DNA from: Circinella umbellata
Taxonomy: Eukaryota > Mucoromycota > Mucoromycetes > Mucorales > Lichtheimiaceae
Direction: 5' to 3'
DNA length: 64,000 bases
Assembly: GCA_025093555.1 (NCBI GenBank)
Contig: JAIWNF010000054.1
Coordinates: forward strand, 62,001-126,000
This document shows positions 15,358 to 25,986 of the stretch, in pieces (position 1 is the stretch's first letter; every line of letters starts with the position of its first letter). Position numbers and translations under genes: made by a program. The notes beneath the pieces are model-generated. The model was not told the origin of the DNA and searched no databases. It saw nothing but the letters and a program-made list of their open reading frames with translations.

Positions 15358-16285
15358 ATGACTAAAAATTCCATAGTCTTTCCAGATAATGATCAATATG
15401 GTTTTACTCAATTAACAGAAGATAATAATACCTTATCAAGTCATAAATATACTCAACAACAGCAATCGTTATCAACAATAAATAATATTCAAAATGTAAT
15501 AAAATCAAAACAACAATTCAATCAGTTTACAAAGATTCAACCGGAAGACCTTCCTTTATTATCTATTTGTAAAAAGAATAGAAAAAGCAGTTTTCATAAT
15601 GAAATTGAAGTGGTTTATAATCGTAAGTGAATTATTAGCTATATGTTTATATATAAACACGTAAGGATATTTAGACTATAGAATATAACCTTTAGATGTT
15701 CAACCAAGTAATGTATGTCAAGGATGTGTAGTAGGTCATAAATTCTGTTATTTTGAAACACGTGGACCTAAAGCAAGACTTCGAAGATGTACATCATGTA
15801 TTGAAAGACATCTTTCTTGTATAATGATGATCGATCATGATATATCAAAAAAGATGATACCAGACCCAACTGGTGATTTAATTGTTCCTTTGGCATTTAA
15901 ACATTATTTTCTTCAAGTAAATGAATTATAACGTACACAGAGAATAGCTTAAATAATTACATAGATTAAATTTAAAAATGTATATATTATGCTAATAGTA
16001 TCGATTTGCTCAAAATGTATTAAAACATTCAAGTCAAACTATTATAAATATTAAAAATAATGATAATGAAGATAAAATTATAAAAGGAGCAAAAGAAGTC
16101 GTACGACGTTTTCGACCAGTGAGTCTTCAGGTACGTACATAACAGAAGAAAAAAGGGAGATTTTTAAAGTAGTGTAGTATATTAATAAGTATTTTTTAAT
16201 TATGTAGGTATTAAGAAAATATCCTTTTGGTATCAATAAGAAGACATTATTAACAAAAGATAACAACAATAATATTCACCACTAA
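15358..16285 (+). CDS. Small protein with a Zn2Cys6-like cysteine cluster
   Basis: Four exons join in frame: 15358 to about 15625, about 15696-15916, about 16001-16131 and about 16208-16285. The N-terminal 85 residues are Gln/Asn/Ser-rich and disordered. Exon 2 encodes CQGCVVGHKFC, then 13 residues, then CTSCIERHLSC. This is CX2CX6C-X13-CX2CX6C, the spacing of fungal binuclear zinc clusters, with basic residues (ARLRR) in the loop. The rest is basic (KEVVRRFRPVSLQ, VLRKYPFGINKK). There is no middle homology region and the protein is only about 230 residues, much shorter than classical Gal4-type regulators. A DNA-binding role is the natural guess, but the family has also been seen in other contexts, so it is left open. 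Confidence 0.65.
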
Positions 16286-16548
16286 AGTAATAAATAGTAT
16301 AAAAAAGTGATTGCTCTTTATGTTTATAATCTATTTCATCTACTTTATATATATATAAAAAGCTTCATCTTCACAATAATAACGCGTAGTTAGGTGTGTC
16401 AGGTTAAAAAAAAAAAGTCGGAGTGAGTTAAATAAAACACGTTACAAACGCAGTAGCAAAAATAAATATTGATAACGCGTGCCTCAATTTCTTTGTAACC
16501 CTTTTTACTATACTCCTTTTTTTTTTTTTTTTTACTTACCTATTAAAA

Positions 16549-19500
16549 ATGACACGATCACCTTTAAAATCTCCCAAACATCGTCATCAACGTAATGATA
16601 GACCTAGTCAACGAAATAAAAATAGTTTAAATGATCAAAGAGGTCAACGTGAACGACTTGCTAAACAAGTTATACGTCGTCAACAAGCAGAAAATAATGA
16701 ATCAACAACTGTTAGGGTAGAACCTACTTCTAGTCCTAGTAATAATAATAATACTTTGAGTACAAATAACATGCCAGCTGTTGAAGTACCTGTCATTGCA
16801 TCTTTAACACCTGAACAAATGTATTCCAACTTTGAAGAATGGATCAAAATGTGTACAGATAATGTATATAAATTCTTATTTCTTATTTCTATAATATATA
16901 TATACACATTAGTAGTAAAAAACCAACAACAACTTATATATTTATATATAGAAAGTAAATGCGAATAATAGTTGGAACTTTGCACTTATTGATTATTTTC
17001 ACGAAATGACTTTTTTACGTGATGGAGATAGTATTAACTTTCAAAAAGCATCATGTACTTTGGATGGTTGTGTAAAAATTTATACTTCAAGAGTTGATTC
17101 TGTTGCTACTGAAACTGGCAAATTATTGAGTGGTTTAGCTGACAGTGCAAGTATGTGTATATATATATATATATATTCTTTATCTTCTTTTTTTTTTGGG
17201 TATTCTAATAAAAATATTCTTATTATTATTTAGCTGGAGATGGAGATGATGATGATGATCCACAAAGATCGGGTGATGGACCCGAACGAAGAACAAGACG
17301 AAGGGTATGCTTGAATCTATCTATATATATAATACATTTCAATCTTATTTATATAATTTATATATTTAGGGTAATCGGGCTGAAAGTACATTATTACGAG
17401 ACTTTTCATCTATTGCATTAAAAAAATTCGATCTTGATTTTGCAGTGGATCCATTATTTAAAAAAACATCCGCTGATTTTGATGAAGGTGGTGCACGTGG
17501 ATTATTATTAAATCATTTAGCTATTGATCGTGATTGTAAAATTATTTTTGATGCTTCTGATGCTAGTGGTGCTGAACCTATTCCTGATAAACAACAAGAA
17601 AATCAAACTAATAATGAAAATTCAAAAGAAGATAATGAGATTTCAAAAGAAGATAATGACAGTTCAAAAGAAGACAATGAGATTTCAAAAGAAGATAATG
17701 ACAGTTCAAAAGAAGATAATGACAGTTCAAAAGAAGATAATGACAGTTTAAAAGAAGACAATGACAGTTCAAAAGAAGACAATGACAATTCGAAAGAAAA
17801 AGAAACAATGGAAGAAGATCCAATGGATATGGATATGAATACAAATGATACTGAAGAAGAACAATCCAAAAAAGATCTTGAAATAGATAAAGAGAATCAA
17901 CCTATTGAAAAAGAAAAAGAAGAAGAAAGTTTAGTCGAAATCTCACGTTTACGAGGTAAATATAAAGAAGAAAGCGAAAGAGAAATCAATTTTTATTAAT
18001 GTTCAAATCTTTTTTTTTATAGCCAAGTTACCACCCTCTGAAATTATTGCTACGTTACAAATTTGTCCAACTTTACATGGTTATAGTTTCTTTTCTGATA
18101 CAGATATGAATATGCCTGACCTTGAAAATACGGCTGATCAATTTGAAAATCCCGTTGAAGTGAATCAAGATCAAACAATGAATTTCCCAACTCAAGATGA
18201 TTATGCTGGAATGGATGATGATTATGATTATGGTGATGATGGACCTTTATTGGATGGTATCAATGATATTCCATTTGGAGATGGTAATGATGATGATCCA
18301 GATGACGATAGTACAGGAAGAGGACGAAAGGATGATAATGAAAATCAATCAGATGATGGAAATGAAACTTTATTACAAGAAACAGATTTTATGAGTGCTA
18401 TGACAGGTGGGGATGGTAGTGATATGTTCAGTTACTTTGATTCAACATTTGGTAAAAATTGGGCTGGTCCTGAACATTGGAAATTACGACGTCCTATTTC
18501 AAAAGGTAAAGGTGTATACGTTTATTATTCTAGATGCTGAATAAATGAATGAATGAATGAATGAATGAATTAAATATAAAATAAAATATAGTTGCACAAG
18601 AAAAAGATAGTATTCATCAAGAAGAGAATGCAGAAGGAGAGAAATCTCGTAAACGACAAAAACAACAATTTCAAATTGATTTTATTGGTGGAGAAGATAT
18701 TGATGAAGAATTATTATTTGCTACAGATAAACGAACAAAAATTAGTATGTCAAGTGTTCAAGAAACAGCTGTTAAAGACGATACCCATCTTTTACCAAAT
18801 GATATGCATTTCTCATCAAAACAATTATTAAAATTGTTCTTAAAACCTACATTCTCAGTTAGTATTAACAAGAATCGTGTTTTTGTTGGGATAAAAGTAA
18901 GTATTAAATTATTATCATATTTATAGATGATAAGTCGAAAGAAAGAAAATAACAATCAAACAACATCAACTACAACTACAACAACAACAACAACATTACC
19001 AGTCGATCAAACAAATACAATTCCAGAAGATGATCAACAATATGGTATTGCTATAAAGAAAAAACAAAAGTTAGATTTTAAAAGTATGTTAAGATAAAAA
19101 CAAATAACAAAATGTTGTCAATTGTTTCTAGATTATGATCCTGGTATGGATGATTATGATGTTGGACCTGATACACAATTTTGGGCTGATCAAGCCACTG
19201 AAAGTCCTGATGTACAAGATCAAACACAAACAGATACACAAAACGATCCATGTAAGAATTTAATTTATATATAAATATATATATATTAATTCATCTTTCT
19301 AATTTTAATTTATATAATTTTAGCTACACTTGCTGGAATTGAAGATACTTCTTATTTCCAAGGTTCTTATTATGATGCGTATGATGATATAGAAAATTCA
19401 CATTTATATGGGGATGTTCTTATTACGAATCATCGATTAAAAAAGACAAAACCATCCTATGTTAATTATGCAAGAACAGCCAAACGAGTAGATGTTAAAA

Positions 19501-19903
19501 AACTAAAAGATAATTTATGGAAAGCATTAACGATTACAAAGGTAAGTAGATAAGAAGAAGAATAGTAATTTATATCATATATATTAATTTATCATATTCT
19601 ATCTAGTCTGATTCATCTGTTATACCTGTTGAAAATAAGGTATTGGATACAGTACAAGGTATTCAACGATTTACTGATCTTTTACAAGAATTAAGAAAAA
19701 TGTATTCAGTAAAAGCAATGAAAGATATTTCAGTACCCTTTTGTTTTATTTGTTTATTACATTTGGCCAATGAAAGAAATCTTACTATTTCAAGACCAAC
19801 TAATACTTCAGATTCTGAATATGATCCAGATGATTTCGTATTAGGTGATGAACCCATGGATGAAAACTTTTTAAATGAAGTTACTATTGTACAAAACCTC
19901 TAA
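16549..19903 (+). CDS. BRN1: Condensin complex subunit 2 (CAP-H / Barren / Brn1), kleisin
   Basis: The start is the ATG at 16549, preceded by a T-rich leader. The first exons are 16549-16863, 16952-17150, 17234-17304 and from 17370 on, with consistent phases. Later exons end at 19903. Family blocks are clear: SNFEEWIKMCTDN, NNSWNFALIDYFHEM, FQKASCTLDGCVKIYTSRVD, then FDLDFAVDPLFKKTSADFDE and GGARGLLLNHLAIDRDCKII near the N-terminal kleisin region. The middle has FSYFDSTFGKNWAGPEHWKL, and the C-terminal winged-helix part has VKAMKDISVPFCFICLLHLA NE. It closes the Smc2-Smc4 ring and binds the HEAT subunits during mitotic chromosome compaction. Oddities: a tandem acidic repeat at 17622-17789 lies in the variable linker, and an (AATG)n run fills one intron near 18544-18570. 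Confidence 0.95.
17622..17789 (+). repeat. In-frame 21-bp tandem repeat (eight acidic heptapeptides) inside CAP-H
   Basis: Eight consecutive 21-base units encode the heptad S-K-E-D-N-D/E-S/I, with a degenerate ninth unit (SKEKE) after it. The units differ by only a few substitutions. All lie in frame within one exon of the condensin subunit, in the low-conservation linker between family blocks. The neighbouring sequence is also acidic, so expansion by replication slippage in a tolerant linker explains it. Confidence 0.9.
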
Positions 19904-20940
19904 ATCCTATTATTCCCTTTTCCCTTTCTTCCCCCGTTAATACTACTACTCATCCATAAACAATGGTATTCATTACTTTCCCATGTAGCTTTCTACTAAT
20001 TTATCTGAACGATTTCAATTGTTGTCAGGATTATTTGCCCCAACATTCACTTTGAGTGATGCTCAACATAAAAATTAATAAATTTCAGAGTTGTCAACTC
20101 ATATATAAAAGTACGTATTTGATTATTAAAAAGATTTCAATAGAGGTGGCGTTTCTGTAACATCATTTCAAGGATGAATTATACTTTTGGTAATAAAACG
20201 TAAAGTTTCAGAATATAAATGAGGGGGGGGGGTCTTGAGGAAGGGATCATCTAAGATCCTTAAAAAAATACAAACTATTCCTTTTATATTTTAATTGTTG
20301 AAAATGGCGTTTTATTATTACACAAGAAGGCTGCATCATGCAATGTCAACAACCTTTTTTTTTCATGGGTTAAAAAAACTTACACCTCTAAATTCCCAAT
20401 AATATATACGCGGGAAAAAAAAACAATTATAATAACAAGGGTTGTTATTATTATAAAGTTGTTTAATAATAATCTCCTTCTCACATGATCTAAAAACCTA
20501 CATATTTTTATATGTATATATATGAACGTATACAGAAAAACCAGACTCTTTTTTTTTTATTAAGGTAATTCTATAATTGTAACACATTGTTCTACCCAAA
20601 GATTTGCGCCCAATTTTAAGTTTCTGAAACTTGTAACGTATAATAATTTAAACATCACGAGGATTTGATTTGAACAAAAAAAAACAATTGTTTATAGATA
20701 AAAGAACTATAATAAAGAAAAAAAAATGTATTAAGAACCGCCAAAATGTTGGATAAAAAAAAATAAACAAAATAATAATAAAAAATAAAAAATGCTAGAT
20801 AATAATAATAATAAAAAAAAAAAGAAGTGGAAAAAACGCAAAAGATGTTGGATGTTGGAAGGAGAGGAATATAAGTATTGCGCAAAAAAAAAAGAAGAGG
20901 AGGAGGGAGGGGGGGAGAGGATAGATTACAAACTATATTA
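19904..20940. other. Convergent intergenic region, no gene seen
   Basis: About 1 kb between the stop of CAP-H (plus) and the stop of the CCCH protein (minus). It must contain both 3' ends. It has a G run at 20223-20232, poly-A/T tracts and many stops. I see no reading frame with protein-like composition. Confidence 0.5.
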
Positions 20941-21798
20941 TTACAAGATATCAGTGGGTACAAAATAATGTTGCTGATGTGGAGGAGTGTATGGAAATAC
21001 AAGTTTAGTGTGATTGTTGTTAAAAGGCTTGTTGTGATGTTGACTTGTTATTTCGGTTGATGATGGTAAAAATTCATCCCAAAAAGTATTATTAAAAAGA
21101 ATAGGCGGTGCGAATGAATTACAAATAGAACCTCCTGATATTGAAGAAGAAGAAATAGAGGATGATAATAAACTTGTTGATGATAATGAAGAAGTAGAAG
21201 AAGCAATACTTCCATCCCCATTATTACTACTATTATTACTACCAATACTGAAACGTCGATTTTGTTGTTGTTGCTGCTGTTGTGGTGTTTCTACTTCATC
21301 AATAAGATCACTTTTACGTTTGAAAAATCGTGATTCCATTCGATTAGAAGGAATAGGTTGATTTTTCCAATAATTCATTTTATTATTATGATTTTTTGTT
21401 TCTTGCTGTTCAAACATCATTAATTCGCCTTCTTCATCTTCATCTTCTTCATCATTATCAATAATAAGCATATTATTATTATTAATATTATAATCGTGAA
21501 TAAATGTACAACGTACACCATAAGGACATGCTCCTTCAACATGGTAAGCACGGCATATTTGAGTTTTATATCGACTGTGACGAGGTGCAATACGAAGTTC
21601 ACCATCACCGTGAGCGTATCGACATTTTTTTCCATATCGACATTGTCCAAGTTCAGTCCAATTACGACAATATTCTGTCTTGTATAAAACTGCTTGTTTT
21701 TGTGGTGGTGGACTATTATTATTATTATTATTATTATTGTTATTCATCGTTGAAGATACAGTTGTTATTGTTGGTAAAGCAGCTGTTGGCATGATCAT
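20941..21798 (-). CDS. Tristetraprolin-type tandem CCCH zinc-finger RNA-binding protein
   Basis: The start is set at the ATG at 21798 (MIMPTAALP), with another at 21792. The open frame extends further upstream, but that part is Phe/Val-rich, low-complexity and non-protein-like. Two fingers have the exact CX8CX5CX3H spacing: CRNWTELGQCRYGKKCRYAH and CRAYHVEGACPYGVRCTFIH. Each is preceded by YKTEY or YKTQI and they are separated by the family's 18-residue linker. Known relatives (mammalian TTP, Cth1/Cth2, Zfs1) bind AU-rich elements in mRNA 3' ends and promote decay. The rest is Asn-, Gln- and Ser-rich, with an acidic patch (DNDEEDEDEEGE) and a C-terminal LFNNTFWDEFLPSS that may be a partner-binding motif. 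The gene has no intron. Confidence 0.9.
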   Translation of the reverse strand: MIMPTAALPTITTVSSTMNNNNNNNNNNSPPPQKQAVLYKTEYCRNWTELGQCRYGKKCRYAHGDGELRIAPRHSRYKTQICRAYHVEGACPYGVRCTFIHDYNINNNNMLIIDNDEEDEDEEGELMMFEQQETKNHNNKMNYWKNQPIPSNRMESRFFKRKSDLIDEVETPQQQQQQQNRRFSIGSNNSSNNGDGSIASSTSSLSSTSLLSSSISSSSISGGSICNSFAPPILFNNTFWDEFLPSSTEITSQHHNKPFNNNHTKLVFPYTPPHQQHYFVPTDIL

Positions 21799-22117
21799 TA
21801 TTATTATTATTTTCGAGAAATAGGTTTCTCTTGATGTAAATGAAATAGATAATATATTACGTGTGAACAGTACACAGAAAAAAAAAAAGAAAAGAAGAAA
21901 AAGAGAGATTATGAAAAGAAAGAAACGGATTTTTTTTTTAAATGCACAACAGAAAAAAAAAAGGTTTATATACAGTAGACGCGACGTACATATCATTTTT
22001 ATATGGACAACAACAACAACAACAACAACAATAACAATGTTTTGATCAATGACCCCCTTAAACGAAACAAGTAAAAAAAAAAAAAAAAAGGGCGGGCTCC
22101 GGATCAGCCGAAACGTG

Positions 22118-22595
22118 TCAGAGACCTGTTCGAACACATGTATACCATTCACCCATATATGATTTTTTTTCTAATGGATGTGAACATGGACAATCGATTG
22201 GTTTTTCAACACATAAAATATCTTCTTGTTGTTCTTCTTCTTGATTTGTTTTTGTTATTATTGGTATTGATGATTGACAAATATATCCTTTACAATCCTC
22301 TAATAATCACATTCCAAAAAAAAAATTGATTGTTTTCCATTAATAGGTTGTTTTCTTTTCTTACTTTGGTAAATATTATATAGAGCTCTTCTTCTTTGTA
22401 TAATAATAACATACCGAGAAAAGAAGGTATAGGCTGTCTCCTTTGTCTTTTTAATTCAGGGTTACCAAATATTCCATCTTGAGGTACATTAGATTCATCG
22501 TCATTATTTCCACCAAATATAATATTTTTAAAGTCAAATGCAAAAGTTACCATGGGTAACAATAGTCCCAATGTTATCAAAACGATCCATCGCAT
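22118..22595 (-). CDS. Lcl2-like small secretory-pathway protein
   Basis: Two exons join in frame: the ATG at 22595 to about 22414, then about 22290 to the stop at 22118. The signal peptide is MRWIVLITLGLLLPMVTFAF, followed by FDFKNIIFGGNNDDESNVPQ, as in fungal Lcl2 proteins, which begin their mature part with Phe/Asn/Gly-rich sequence. Exon 2 has the family's cysteine pattern: CKGYICQS, then ILCVEKPIDCPCSHP, then YTCVRTGL. In yeast the family is linked to ER-associated degradation and longevity, with the biochemical role unsettled. The upstream in-frame ATGs fall in a TATG microsatellite and are not credible starts. Resemblance is from cysteine spacing and a few motifs. Confidence 0.75.
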
Positions 22596-22613
22596 TGTAT
22601 GTACAGGTGTGTC

Positions 22614-22645
<32 letters not shown>

Positions 22646-23257
22646 TGTATGTATGTATGTATATGTGTCCTGTATAGTTCGTCGTCACGTATATAGAGTT
22701 GTTTTACAAAAATAATATATCTGCGTTTTGTCGTGTTTTTATGTATAATTATATTTTAATCTATGTATGAAACGTTGGGGGGACGAGATAAAAGAATTGT
22801 ATAATTATTGAATTATTATTTGGGGGAGGAGGAGACAAGAGAAAAAAAAAATAAGGGTTAAATGATATAAAAAGAATAATGATATAATATCTTTTGACTC
22901 AACGAAAACCATGTTGCCGCGTCACCCAACCCTTAAATATATAACGGCAAACCATGGAACCCGAAAATTTTCATAACCTAATTAAGACAGACAGATATGC
23001 AATAAAATGTCTCGGAATACTAATTTCCCGTTTCCCGACTAAATTATTTTTTGACAGCAACCTATGATTTCTCATTTTAAATCAACTTTGTAAAAATCAA
23101 TAGGTCATGTCTTACTCCCCAAACCGCCACTCATGCTAATTTTTTTTATATATAATATCATTTTTCAAGTGCAGGCATCTTTTTCTTTCTTTCCCTCCCC
23201 CCAAGAACTTTTTTTATATTTTACTTATTGTAAAATACTAATTATCATCGTAAACGA
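22596..23257. promoter_or_regulatory. Divergent intergenic region between the Lcl2-like gene and the RhoGEF
   Basis: The two start codons (22595 minus, 23258 plus) face away from each other across about 660 bp, so this holds both promoters. Besides the tetranucleotide run it shows G-rich patches near 22777 and 22823 and a pyrimidine tract before 23258. I recognise no specific regulatory site. Confidence 0.45.
22617..22660. repeat. (ATGT)n microsatellite in the 5' leader of the Lcl2-like gene
   Basis: About eleven tandem copies of the tetranucleotide ATGT lie 20-65 bases upstream of the start codon. Copy number in such a run usually varies between strains. On the minus strand it reads as repeated ATAC. 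Confidence 0.9.
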
Positions 23258-25174
23258 ATGCCTCGTCGATGTGAAAGTTTACAAGAATTTGCAAAACTTA
23301 AAATATATCCAAGTCATCACTATCATCGTCGTCGTAGTGGGAGTGATAGCAACGCTTCTAACCCTAGCAACAACAACAACAAAAACAACAATAACGATGA
23401 GGATGATGATACTGATAATTCATTAACTACACCTACAACACCTACAGATTCATCAATCACATTAACAGATACTCAAGAACATGATTATTATAATAACCAT
23501 GAACATCGACATAGATCATGGACAAAAGGATTACGAAGAAAAAAAAACTCTGATTTTCATTTAAAATCACAAGATGATCCTCATTCATCCCTGTGGTCAT
23601 GTAAAACAGCACCCACTTCACCCATTATAACAAATAATAATAGTGGGGATTCACAATCCGTGGCATCATCTCTATCAAGTTCTAGTACTGCTGCTTCTTC
23701 ATCATCAAACAAATCTAAATGGCCCCATTTTATACCAGGAGGAGTTATACCAAAATCTAATTCGAATCCTCCTAATGAAAATATCCACGAACAATCACAT
23801 ATACAACGAATAAAAAGTTATTTTGATGATGATGGTTTTGGTACGGTTGATCCACCCGAACCACCACCTCGATTAATTGCTCATCCACCTTTACGTCGAC
23901 GATCCAGTTGTCCATGTGCAGTCAAATTAGAAAAACAAGAAAAACAACAACGAGAAGACAGATTTAATCCTCAACACAGATCCAATCATATATTATGTAT
24001 AAGTGATGTGTTATCCTATAGTCAGCCAGGTCCTACTATGTTAAAAAGGAGTAAAGAATCATCAACAATAAAGGCTGAAAAATTACCACCACCAGTACCT
24101 CAACAAAATACGAGTATACCTCCTCGAATGATGCGATTACGTCGTCGTGTTAGTCAACGCAAAGAAAATAAATCACTTGCTGTTTGGCATCAATCCGTTC
24201 ATCAAGCACTTGTGGGTGTAACGTCTTCACCCTTATCCCTTGTCAATATCACTGATGAAAAGAAAATCAAATATTCATTAACTAGAAAATTTATATTACG
24301 AGAATTATATACAACTGAAGTAACATTTTGGAATCAACTCTACTTTGCTAAAGTGGTAAAATAGTTTTACTAAATGAATTGGATGAGAGAGAGAGCAGAG
24401 AGGGTTTTATTGAAATGATTTAACTTAATAATTGTATTACTTATAGATGTTTCACGATGCTTTAATGACGGGTATTGAAAGTAATTCACATTTTGTAAAA
24501 AAAGGCGATTTCGACTTATTTGCCAATTTATTTGATTTACTTCAATTTTCTGCAAAATTATTACAAAAATTACAATATTTTCAATTTGATGATACGGAGC
24601 CATCCAATTATCTTCTTTTGAATGCCAAGAATATAAACAAGTTAAAAGATGATTCTCCGGGAGGTTGTGCGGATGGTATTTGTATTGGTCAAACCATGTG
24701 TGATATGGCAACGGATATGGTTGTCTTTCTACGTTGTGCTTTAGATTATAAAGAAAATGTCAAAATACTTAAGAATGGGAAACAGAATAAAGGATATAAA
24801 CGATATAGAGAGGTAAAGTCCTATTATTATGATTAGAAGAAGTTTAGAATTCTCTAAATAGAACATAATTCAAATAATGAAATATATATTTTTACTATAT
24901 AGAAATTATTGGAACGACGAGAAACAAGAGACTTTACATTGGACGATTATTTAATTATTCCAATTCAACGTGTAGCTCGATATAATCTTTTGTTAACAGG
25001 TACGTAAAAAGAAGAACAACCAAAAATTTATATTGTATTAATAACTGATTTAATTTTTATCTTGTAGATCTCGTACGACATACAAATCCGCTTGCTAGTG
25101 ATTATAAGGATGTTGTTAAGGCACAAAAAATTGTACAAGGTTTGGCAGTAGCAATGAATTATGCTCAAAAATAA
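23258..25174 (+). CDS. DH-domain Rho guanine nucleotide exchange factor, no PH domain seen
   Basis: The start is the ATG at 23258 (MPRRCESLQEFAKLKIYP). Four exons join in frame at about 24356/24448, 24813/24902 and 25000/25069. The first 330 residues are disordered and basic, rich in Asn/Ser/Pro, with proline clusters such as PPEPPPRLIAHPP and LPPPVPQQ that could bind SH3 domains. The DH domain then starts: KFILRELYTTEVTFWNQL (CR1 region), a middle part around VKKGDFDLFANLFDLLQFSA, and LDDYLIIPIQRVARYNLLLT (CR3, the most conserved helix). The protein ends soon after at VAMNYAQK, with no room for a PH domain. It would load GTP on a Rho or Cdc42-type GTPase. The substrate cannot be told from sequence. 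Confidence 0.9.
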
Positions 25175-25986
25175 CTGGTTTAAATTTATTTATTATATTT
25201 TTTTCGAGAGTAATTGTAATATCTCTTTGATTGGATAAAAACGTTCGAAGATATGTGATAGATGATGTATTTATACATATATATTAAGCTTTTCAGTCTG
25301 AAACATATTATGATTAAAAAGAAAACATGTGAAAAGCTTAATTACCTTTTGTTTGAAAGAAAGAGAAGATTCTCTTTTATTATTTAAAGTTCTTAATTCA
25401 TCCATGGTTTGTTATTGTTACAATTGTGTCTGAAAATTTATTTAAAGAGTGGTGCATTTGTTTTCGTAAGCATAATATATATAAACTGTTTAAGGTTTCA
25501 AAATTGTATTCATTAAATAATATTATACAATGATAAATTAAATAGTTATCTTTCTTTTGATGCAGGGATGCATGCGTCATCCTTTAATATACGTACGTAC
25601 GTAGTTTATTTATACAAAACTAGAGATAATGAATAAAATAAAAAGGGTTTCTTGATGTTTATATACGTAACTGACAATTAGAAGTTATTATACGTACTTG
25701 GTTGATTATTAAAAAAACAACATAATACGTATATTGTTAAGTCTGATATCAAATAGTTTAAAAGACGTAATCTAATGTAAGTATAGACTCTTTTTCTTTT
25801 CTATTAAACTATAATGTATCTTAATTTTTATTTTTCAAGCTGCATAAGGAGTGGGTTAAATAAGATAAAATATGTAGCTGCATAAAATGTCGCCATTTTA
25901 ACAGTGAAACCAAACAGGAGATGGTACCCATTTATACATACTTTGTTTTTTTCTGTTAAAGTCGACTTTCGGCTAAAAAAATCATT
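25175..25986. other. Intergenic stretch rich in TACGTA
   Basis: About 800 bp with no gene-like frame. It contains the 3' end of the RhoGEF and the promoter of the F-box gene. Overlapping GTACGTAC/TACGTA palindromes cluster near 25592-25605 and recur near 25670-25735. Confidence 0.5.

Noticed and set aside
17603..17869. Minus-strand repetitive frames (LSLSSFE-type and CHCLLLN-type repeats)
   Set aside because: These are shadows of the acidic tandem repeat in CAP-H, which is in the correct frame on the plus strand.
21799..22152. N-terminal extension of the CCCH protein to an ATG at 22152
   Set aside because: The extra residues are Phe/Ile/Val runs and poly-Val from non-coding poly-A/T and GTT-type repeats, so the start at 21798 is more credible.
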